From Chlamydiia bacterium (GTDB lineage: Bacteria; Chlamydiota; Chlamydiia; Chlamydiales; Simkaniaceae): a DNA stretch of 35,495 bases. The position numbers and the translations under genes are program-made. Below are positions 7,129-13,615 of the stretch, piece after piece. Location of the stretch: positions 1 through 35,495 of the forward strand of contig JAGROK010000023.1 of the NCBI GenBank assembly GCA_020440285.1, in the 5' to 3' direction. Within the stretch, counting starts at the first letter, position 1. The number at the start of each line of letters is the position of its first letter. The notes beneath the pieces were generated by a model that saw only the letters and a program-made list of their open reading frames with translations, was not told the DNA's origin and ran no database searches.

Positions 7129-9050
7129 GGCAGGTTATGGATTGTGATAGGTTTAAGAGTGTCATCGGGAGTAAACCCGAAAATTTTACTGTAAAAATAG
7201 AGCTCACTTTCAAGGGCCCGCTGAATATTTTCAGCTGCTCGAAAACCGTGCTGCTCTCCCTTAAATAAAAGGTAGGCAACAGGGATTTTCTTTTGGTTAA
7301 GGGCATCGAACATCATTTCGGCTTGAGATGGAGGGACAATTTTATCCTCTTCTCCTTGAAAAAGAATCACCGGGCAAGAGAGCTGATCTGTGTGATGGAT
7401 AGGACTGAGTTCAACATACCGATTTTTTGCTTCAGGGTAAGGGCCGATTAATCCTTCCAAATATTGAGATTCAAATTTATGGGTGTCAGCGACAAGGGCT
7501 TCTAAATCGCTGACTCCATAGTAGCTCGCTCCCGCTTTAAAAACGTTTCGAAACGTTAGGGCAGCAAGTGTCGTATAGCCCCCTGCGCTTCCCCCTTTGA
7601 TTGCCATTCGGTTTTTATCAACAAGCCCCTTTTCTGCTAAATAGAGGGCTCCATTACAACAATCATCAACATCAACAATTCCCCAGTTTCCTTTTAGCCG
7701 GTTTCGATACTCCCTCCCAAAGCCTGTGCTTCCCCCATAATTAACATCGAGAAGGGCAAAACCTCGAGAGGTCCAAAACTGAATCTCTAAACTTAAAGAA
7801 TTACTGACTTGAGCTGTGGGTCCTCCATGGCTCCTGACGATTAAGGGGGGCAAGTCAGAGGGGAGGTAATCTTTGTTTGTAGGAGGATAGTAAAATGCAT
7901 AGGCTTTCTGGTTTCCCTCTGTTGGAAATTCGATCGTTTCAGGAAGAGAAAGGTAAGCAGGATCAATGTTTGCCTCTTTTGACTTGCGAAGAACTTTCCA
8001 ATTGGTTGTCTCGATGTCGTATTCAATAAGCCCCTTCATTTCTGTGGGAGAGCTCCCTAAAAAATAAAGGGTATTTCCCCTTGAGGTGATCCCATCATAG
8101 CAGGTAAAGGGGAGATCGAGGGTTTCAAGCCTTTTTTTATCAGGGTCTAAAATAGCTAAGTGATCGGTTCCTTTGTCGGTATACACGCAAGCGATTTTCC
8201 CTCCATTAATGAAGGTATAGGTCGACATTTTAAACACCCACAAAGGCTGCCCAAACTCTGCTTCCATCGGACAAAGGGGCTCTCCCATTCGATAAAGATT
8301 CCACCAATCAGTGCGATCAGAAACATAATGCAAAACGGCATCGGGGCTCCACTGTGGCTGGAAAATAGATTCCTTTTCTCCTCCTGCAACCTTTTTGACA
8401 TCTTCCAAAGAGCCATCAGAAGTAAGGGATCCTACCCAAAGGGTTGATCCATCCCAGGGCATATTAGGGTGGTCCCAAGTAAGGAAAGCAAGATGGGTTC
8501 CATCGGGATGGAGAGCAGGCATCGAATAAAAATCATGCCCTTCGTGGATGAGTTCGACCTTTTCCCCGATCTTAACGAGCGTGTTGATCACATCATGCTC
8601 TGATCGGTGCTCTTCTTGGATGGCATATAAAATCCCTCTTTTGGGATCAAAGAGGGGGTTTGCATACCGCTTCCCTTCTTCTCCACAAATCTTCTCGATT
8701 GTGCCATCAGCTGTTTTTCTATATAGCCCCTGGTCCTTGTCGTTTATAAAATAGAGAGTGCCATCGGAGACAGTAAAAGAGCCTCCTCCATATTCATGAA
8801 CTCGCGTTCGAGCATTATAGGGAGGGGGTAAAATATCTTCGCCATTTCGAACAATTGTATACCTCCCTTTTTCTTCGGGACGCATCTCGCTCCAGTAGAT
8901 ATCTTCCCCATCGATCACAATCTCTCCTAGTCTCACGGCTGATTCGGTAAGCATTGAGGAGGTAATCGGTGATTTCCATGAGCCACAAGGTCTTGTTTCC
9001 ATAGTCCAAACGCACAAAGTTAAGAGGATTAAAAGAAGTTGCTTAAACAT
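7125..9050 (-). CDS. S9 family prolyl-oligopeptidase-type peptidase
   Basis: A 641-residue serine peptidase of the dipeptidyl/acylaminoacyl-peptidase type. Residues up to about 380 form a beta-propeller-like region (WSPDAVLHYVSDRTDWWNLY). The C-terminal alpha/beta-hydrolase domain has the oxyanion motif SHGGP, the nucleophile elbow GGSAGG (Ser488), the acid in EEDKIVPP (Asp569) and the base in GEQHGF (His601), so the triad is complete. The longest ORF adds a hydrophobic leader (MFKQLLLILLTLCVW) not usual for this mostly cytoplasmic family. Most relatives begin near METRPCGSW, which would be the ATG at 9002. Neither start has a strong ribosome-binding site. It is coupled to the LbtU-like porin downstream. 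A repeat element lies 63 bp upstream. Confidence 0.9.
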   Translation of the reverse strand: MFKQLLLILLTLCVWTMETRPCGSWKSPITSSMLTESAVRLGEIVIDGEDIYWSEMRPEEKGRYTIVRNGEDILPPPYNARTRVHEYGGGSFTVSDGTLYFINDKDQGLYRKTADGTIEKICGEEGKRYANPLFDPKRGILYAIQEEHRSEHDVINTLVKIGEKVELIHEGHDFYSMPALHPDGTHLAFLTWDHPNMPWDGSTLWVGSLTSDGSLEDVKKVAGGEKESIFQPQWSPDAVLHYVSDRTDWWNLYRMGEPLCPMEAEFGQPLWVFKMSTYTFINGGKIACVYTDKGTDHLAILDPDKKRLETLDLPFTCYDGITSRGNTLYFLGSSPTEMKGLIEYDIETTNWKVLRKSKEANIDPAYLSLPETIEFPTEGNQKAYAFYYPPTNKDYLPSDLPPLIVRSHGGPTAQVSNSLSLEIQFWTSRGFALLDVNYGGSTGFGREYRNRLKGNWGIVDVDDCCNGALYLAEKGLVDKNRMAIKGGSAGGYTTLAALTFRNVFKAGASYYGVSDLEALVADTHKFESQYLEGLIGPYPEAKNRYVELSPIHHTDQLSCPVILFQGEEDKIVPPSQAEMMFDALNQKKIPVAYLLFKGEQHGFRAAENIQRALESELYFYSKIFGFTPDDTLKPITIHNLP

Positions 9051-9113
9051 GGAAAAATTTTAATACATTAGAACTTTATTGCGCCACTAAACTTTGCGTT
9101 AACGGGTTTTTTT

Positions 9114-9277
9114 TATACCGTTCGTGGTTCAAAACTTGGGAATTTCCCAAAGTCAGCGCTTGAGGTTTGATCCCATCGAAGCAGCCTCCTATCCAATAGA
9201 TAGGAGCGATGCAGATAGGGTTAAAGATCAAGATGCTGACACAGGGAAAAACCAAGTTTTGAATCATGAGCGGTATA
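9114..9277 (+). mobile_element. 164-bp MITE-like fold-back element, copy 2
   Basis: Begins TATACCGTTCGTGGTTC and ends GAATCATGAGCGGTATA, with TA on both sides. It is the same length and orientation-reversed relative to copy 1, and collinear with copy 3. A perfect 8-bp stem (CTCCTATC/GATAGGAG) lies at 9186-9206 at the centre. Flanking sequence continues the imperfect palindrome to both ends (for example GTCAGCGCTTGAG on the left against GATCAAGATGCTGAC on the right). It is inserted in the last codons of the DUF2227-like gene: with it the protein would end …LLLDLYRS, without it …LLLDLKKTR. Confidence 0.9.
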
Positions 9278-9521
9278 GGTCGAGAAGGAGATGGCTCCAG
9301 TCAGCAAAGCAAATGCCGGCAAATGCATATAGAATAAAAGGTTGGTAGTACTTATAAAAATTGAAGAGACTTTTTGTGGGTGGCAACGTTTTGTAAAGGA
9401 TAAGAAAGATGAGGGCTCCCCACCCCATGAGCCAAACAATGCGAGTGAGTGAGCCAAAAAGAAGATGGTGGGAAAGGCCTCTATGGCTAAAAACCTTTGC
9501 ATAGGAGCGAAAGGGGATCGA

Positions 9522-9618
9522 TATAGCTGAATTAGTTTAAAATAGTAATAATTGGACAGAAAATTTTCGGTGAAAAGATCTGGATGAATTGTTACTATTT
9601 TAAACTACTTTAGCTATA
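9522..9618. mobile_element. 97-bp MITE-like element of a second family
   Basis: TATAGCTGAATTAGTTTAAA at the left and the complement of TATAGCTAAAGTAGTTTAAA at the right form terminal inverted repeats of about 32 bp, leaving a core of only about 33 bp that includes GAAAATTTTC. TA flanks both ends. It interrupts the DUF2227-like gene with an immediate TAG and a frame change. Removal of 95 bp (element plus one TA) rejoins the reading frame at codon TTA-TCG. The terminal sequence is unrelated to the 164-bp element, so it is a separate family sharing the TA target preference. Confidence 0.8.
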
Positions 9619-9753
9619 AAATACCCCGCAGAGAAAAAAGGGGGATTTGACTTGCGAGATCGAGGTCAGGGTTCATAAAGAGGGTGCTATAGGTAAAAGC
9701 CCCTGCAAAGGTGATCATTAGGTCGCACTCCGGGGTTACATTGGGCATGTTGT

Positions 9754-10647
9754 TTATACATCGCCATAAGAGCACCGTTTTTCAATTTCATGCTCAAGGT
9801 AGGGGATGAGGGCAGGCTGGCAGGTTTCAAGAAAGGCTTTGAGATCTAGGGTGGCTTGGATTAGCTCCTCTTTTCTGGGAGAGGTGGAGGGAATAAAGTG
9901 AAGCTCTCCAAGGTCGATTTGCATTGCTTTGCCATCGATAAGGCCAAGGTTTCTTTCGCAATTGATATCATCATCTCCAATGCCCCGTTTATTTCTTACC
10001 GTGAGATAATCAAGAACAGCGTCGATCACTTCTCCCCCTTTTTCTGGAGACGCCTTTATCGTATCAAAGATCGAATATCCCCTTTTCTGAATAAGAAATT
10101 CCATATTATCGAGCTTGAGGGTGAACTTTTGACCCTTCGGGGTTTTGAGTTTAATGGACTGGTTGAGATAGTTGGTTTTATTTAAGTGAAGGTAGAGAAC
10201 TCCCGAGTGGTCTTGCAATCTTTCGTAGGCAATTTGATAGCTTTGAAAAAGGCGCTCTCTTAGGTGTCTGTGACGATTCACACATTCTCTGTGGATCATT
10301 TTGAGTTGTTTTGATAAAGGGAGGGAGTTTAAGAGGTATTGCGTTTTCATATGCTTTTGTTTAAAGAACTTAATGACAATTGTTCCATCTTCAGAAACAA
10401 AGGCATAGCACTCTTTTCCACTCCCAAGAAGGGTGAAGGTCTCTTTTGAGATTTTATCGAGGAAGATTTTCTGTTTTTCTGACGGCTCTCCAAAATCCCA
10501 ACGAGGATCATAGCCATGACGAGACTGGATTTTACTGCACGAAAACCCCTTTGTTCGATGGATGCAGCTAATATAGATAAGGCCAAATAAAAAGATAAAA
10601 AGGGCAATAGAGCAAGGGGCTAAATACTTTCTATAGGTTGGGTTCAT
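9754..10647 (-). CDS. family A kinase-fold-like exported protein, paralogue A1
   Basis: A 297-residue protein with one N-terminal hydrophobic segment (residues 11-28, ending IYISC) followed by TKGF, a motif shared by its paralogues. It has the arrangement of a protein-kinase fold: a glycine-rich loop LGSGKECYAF (74-83), a VIKFFK strand with Lys93, a hinge-like strand MEFLIQKR (182-189), a catalytic-loop-like DDDINCERN (Asp225-227 to Asn233) and a DFG-like IDLG (Asp245). Paralogues are encoded at 10631-11533, 21813-22712 and 22693-23550. The start overlaps the end of A2 by 17 bp, so it is co-translated. Activity and substrate are unknown; a periplasmic or secreted kinase, or a pseudokinase, are the options. 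The fold call is inference from motif order; no named family was recognised. Confidence 0.8.
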   Translation of the reverse strand: MNPTYRKYLAPCSIALFIFLFGLIYISCIHRTKGFSCSKIQSRHGYDPRWDFGEPSEKQKIFLDKISKETFTLLGSGKECYAFVSEDGTIVIKFFKQKHMKTQYLLNSLPLSKQLKMIHRECVNRHRHLRERLFQSYQIAYERLQDHSGVLYLHLNKTNYLNQSIKLKTPKGQKFTLKLDNMEFLIQKRGYSIFDTIKASPEKGGEVIDAVLDYLTVRNKRGIGDDDINCERNLGLIDGKAMQIDLGELHFIPSTSPRKEELIQATLDLKAFLETCQPALIPYLEHEIEKRCSYGDV

Positions 10648-11533
10648 AACGTTTGATCTCTTGTTTCATCGAGAGGTCCACCTCTTTTAGGTGTTTGGGG
10701 GCGTATAGCTTAACGAAATCATGAATTTGAAGGGAAAGGGCTTTAAGTTCATCGTGCATTGGGTTTGGAGTCTCATCTTTTCGAAACTCCCCAATGTCGA
10801 TTTCAACGGCTTGGTTTTCGATGAATCCAAAGTTTTTAAAGAGTTGCAAATCTTTGTCATAGATTCCTTTCTGAGATCTTTTAGCAACAACGTTTAAAAG
10901 GGAGGTGATCGCCTCGATTGCTTCTTGATTTTTCCCTTCTTGATAGAGGTTTTTCAAGTGGTTAAAAGCAAGGGTTGCCCGCTTTTGGACAAGGAATTCC
11001 ATCTGATCTAAGGGAACTTTTAAAGAGTTTCCGTTTTGATCAATGAGAGTCAGGGTAATCCCTAAATGGTCTGTTTTATTAAGGTGAAGGTATAAAATGG
11101 CAGTTTCTTCTTTTAACTCTTCATAGGCAATCTTATAACTTGTAAAAGCTTCTCTTCTCTCTTGCATCCTTCGGTGTATTTTTCCCATCGGATAGAAAAT
11201 TTTCTTTGCAGGGATCGGAAGGAAGTCTGCCCATGTCCTTGTTTTCATGTGCTTTTGTTTGAAAAATTTAATCACGAGACGGTCATCTTCAGAAACAAAA
11301 GCGTAGGTATGGTTTCCACTTCCTAGGTATCTGAAAGGTTGGTTGAAGAGGGCATCAAGCTCTCCACGTGAGAAGGGGGAGGGGATTTCCCATTCAGGCA
11401 TAGGAGCGTGGTGAGAGGTGATCTTTTTTACGGTGAATCCTTTGGGGCGCTCACATCCACTTAAAAAGAGGATGGCAGGAAAAAGCATTAAAATAATAAT
11501 CCGGGAAGCTTTCAGCATATTCATGGGACCCAT
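10631..11533 (-). CDS. family A kinase-fold-like lipoprotein, paralogue A2
   Basis: About 300 residues. The N-terminus is a lipoprotein signal with lipobox LSGC (…ILFLSGCERPKGF), so the protein is probably membrane-anchored outside the cytoplasm. It carries the same motif series as A1: YLGSGNHTYAF, VIKFFKQKHMKT, LYLHLNKTDHL, MEFLIQKR, KGIYDKD…KNFGFI and EIDIGEF. The start is placed at ATG 11533, one base after the TAG of the upstream gene. A TTG nine bases upstream and ATGs at 11524 and 11518 are alternatives, and none has a strong ribosome-binding site, which suggests translational coupling. The lipobox makes the extracytoplasmic location clearer here than in the other paralogues. Confidence 0.82.
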   Translation of the reverse strand: MGPMNMLKASRIIILMLFPAILFLSGCERPKGFTVKKITSHHAPMPEWEIPSPFSRGELDALFNQPFRYLGSGNHTYAFVSEDDRLVIKFFKQKHMKTRTWADFLPIPAKKIFYPMGKIHRRMQERREAFTSYKIAYEELKEETAILYLHLNKTDHLGITLTLIDQNGNSLKVPLDQMEFLVQKRATLAFNHLKNLYQEGKNQEAIEAITSLLNVVAKRSQKGIYDKDLQLFKNFGFIENQAVEIDIGEFRKDETPNPMHDELKALSLQIHDFVKLYAPKHLKEVDLSMKQEIKRYEPNL

Positions 11534-11534
11534 T

Positions 11535-13526
11535 CTACACAAAAGTGGTCAAACCGTCTACCGTTTCTATAGCATCGATTTCTGAATAGGGGATGATATA
11601 GCCAAGAAGGTTGAGATCAAAAATTTTCATAGAGATGGAGGCGATCCCATCGCTTGCTAGGGAAGGCTCTTTCTGAAGCTGTTTGATCTCTTTTTCGTTT
11701 GTTGAAACAATAGAAAACAGGATCTGGTTTTCAGCCGCCGTTTTAAAAATATGGGTTTTTTCAAGTAAAAAATCTTGGTCAAGGGCTTTTAGGGATATCT
11801 CAAAATGTTTCTGCAGAATTTCTGGAGGAATAAGGCCCTGTTGGTAAGAGGGGGTGATTGAATAGAAGTAGCTTTCGATAAGCTCATCGTGGGTTTTGGC
11901 ATTGAGGAGCTCTTTAAGGCGGCTAAGGTTTTCATATGTGCGAGTGATCATTCCTCCATTAAAGTCGCGGAGGTTATGGAGATATTTTTTAAGGAAAGCA
12001 AAGATCAGAGAGCGGGCCTCTTTTATATTCTTTCCCTCTTTTCGCACCGTCATTTGATAAATATATGTCTCTTTTAAAAACCGGTGATCAAGAATTCCAG
12101 AAATTTTTCGCTCTTGTTTTCGGATAGAGATGGGAGGGGTGGAGGTCAATATGAGCTCTTCACTATGAGGCTTTTGAACCCTAGCAACAATGGCTGAGAA
12201 GTGAAAAAAGCCCTCTTTTTCTCCATGAAATTGGATGATTGCCTGAGGTGGGTCATTGATGGTTGAGAGCTCTTTGTTTAGGGAAATGATACTTCTCACT
12301 TCTTTTTCATTGGTTGATAGAGTGGTGGAGGTCTTGGAATGAATGGCTTTTTTAATCTCTTTTTGAAGACGCTTTTTTAATAGTTTGATCTCTTTTGACT
12401 TAAAGGGGAGATCGTGGTTTTTTTTCATTTCAAAATAAAGGAGGCGGATCCCTTCTTTCCCTTGTTCATCAATGACGTTGCTTCCTGGAACTAATTCAAG
12501 GTTTGGAACAAACTTTGAAATGGCTTTAATGATATCGGCGACTTCAAGCATTTCTGATAGTGGGTCTAGGTTAACGCTGATAAGAAGGGCAACAATAGGG
12601 GATTTGGAGACTGTCGTTTTTAAAATTTTGAGGCTCAAGTGGCGCTCACTCGGTCTTGCTTTTGTTGAATAAGTGGCGATTTTCCTAAATAGGTAAAGAT
12701 AAGAGAGGATCTTACTCAGGTAGTTTAGGGGGCGTTTTGTTGCAAAATCATCGTGAAAGAGAACCGAAATCTTCTCCATCTCTTTGAAGATGATATGGTC
12801 AAAGACTTGAGGTTTTGCATCAAGATAGGGAAGGATATGATCAGGAATCTTATTGGGGTTGTGATCATGGGTGGCTTTTAAGATAAGCTTTTGCACATCT
12901 GAAAAAATGCTCCCCATTGAATATTCATAAGGATTTTTGATTAAAGAGGTTAGATTCTCAAAAAGGATCGTTGCTTTTTCTTGCATTGTGTGCCCTTTGC
13001 TAAGAACAATCTGTCTTGCCTTTTCAACACCTAAGATTGTCAGACGGGCCTCTTCTTCGAAGCTTGGGAAATTTTTTTTGATCGTTACTAAATCTTTGAG
13101 GCTTTCTATTTCGATGAATAGCTCGATAACATAATACCGCTTTTGAGGTCTTACAATGAACTTAAAGCTAAGGGAGCGGAGAAAGGTAATCGGCATAGCT
13201 GTTTTTCCGGGAAGGAGCTTTTGGGAGATCATATCACATAAAAAACGTCCCATTCCATGTGCATGCTCTTCTCTAACAAGAACTGTTAGCGAAAGTGTAC
13301 AGGGGGCGTCCTTTGCTTCTGTAAGGTTGATAAGAGGAAGAGCATTTTCTAGCTTTTGAAAGCTGATATCTACTGGAATAAAATAAGAGGCTTCGTGGAT
13401 GGCAATAACAGATTCGGGGATTGTTTCTCGAATAAGCTTTTCCATTGAAGCAACGTAAGAATCAAAACCGGGGTGGGAGTGCTTAAGCGGGGATGCTGCC
13501 TTAATTTTGAGAAAATCGATCTTCAC
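11535..13526 (-). CDS. large protein of unknown function
   Basis: A predicted 663-residue soluble protein with no signal peptide or membrane helix. I chose the GTG at 13526 because AAGGAAAG lies at good distance before it; an in-frame ATG at 13574 would add 16 residues but has no such site. The sequence is rich in Lys, Glu, Ile and Leu and alternates predicted helices and strands. Two parts look like related alpha/beta modules (for example SLSLTVLVREEHAHGMGRFL near the N-terminus and IIQFHGEKEGFFHFSAIVARV further on), which might be an internal duplication. I do not recognise the family. Its stop is next to the start of kinase-like A2, so the two are in one operon with A1. A role linked to family A is inference from position only. 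Confidence 0.75.
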   Translation of the reverse strand: MKIDFLKIKAASPLKHSHPGFDSYVASMEKLIRETIPESVIAIHEASYFIPVDISFQKLENALPLINLTEAKDAPCTLSLTVLVREEHAHGMGRFLCDMISQKLLPGKTAMPITFLRSLSFKFIVRPQKRYYVIELFIEIESLKDLVTIKKNFPSFEEEARLTILGVEKARQIVLSKGHTMQEKATILFENLTSLIKNPYEYSMGSIFSDVQKLILKATHDHNPNKIPDHILPYLDAKPQVFDHIIFKEMEKISVLFHDDFATKRPLNYLSKILSYLYLFRKIATYSTKARPSERHLSLKILKTTVSKSPIVALLISVNLDPLSEMLEVADIIKAISKFVPNLELVPGSNVIDEQGKEGIRLLYFEMKKNHDLPFKSKEIKLLKKRLQKEIKKAIHSKTSTTLSTNEKEVRSIISLNKELSTINDPPQAIIQFHGEKEGFFHFSAIVARVQKPHSEELILTSTPPISIRKQERKISGILDHRFLKETYIYQMTVRKEGKNIKEARSLIFAFLKKYLHNLRDFNGGMITRTYENLSRLKELLNAKTHDELIESYFYSITPSYQQGLIPPEILQKHFEISLKALDQDFLLEKTHIFKTAAENQILFSIVSTNEKEIKQLQKEPSLASDGIASISMKIFDLNLLGYIIPYSEIDAIETVDGLTTFV

Positions 13527-13615
13527 ATATCTTTCCTTTATTTGACATGAGTTCGATTTCGACATTGACCTCATGTTTATTTAACGAATGGTAAAATCTA
13601 TAGATGAACTAAGAA

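Larger units (their letters stand above)
9099..9748 (-). pseudogene. DUF2227-like metal-site membrane protein gene split by two MITEs
   Basis: Read on the minus strand from ATG 9748, the first segment gives MPNVTPECDLMITFAG…FMNPDLDLASQIPLFSLRGIL and then TAG inside the 97-bp element at 9522-9618. Beyond that element the same protein continues as SIPFRSYAKVFSHRGLSHH…GSLTR and, after hydrophobic segments, FADWSHLLLD. The 164-bp element at 9114-9277 then replaces the last few codons. Removing both elements but keeping one TA each leaves 393 nt: 130 codons ending LKKTR and a TAA at 9101-9099. The motifs PDLD, HRGLSH and DxxHxxxD match the putative metal-binding DUF2227/YdjM-like membrane proteins. 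The start lies 5 nt after the kinase-like gene upstream, so it was probably the last gene of that operon. It is now probably non-functional. Confidence 0.8.

Noticed and set aside
9124-9348. Plus-strand frame of 74 codons across the repeat at 9114-9277
   Set aside because: Most of it is the palindromic element itself, and the rest is the reverse of the DUF2227-like gene. There is no ribosome-binding site and no family match.
9221-9502. Minus-strand frame of 93 codons starting MQRFLAIEAF
   Set aside because: It is out of frame with the DUF2227-like protein, whose HRGLSH and DxxHxxxD motifs are in the neighbouring frame, and it runs into the mobile element.
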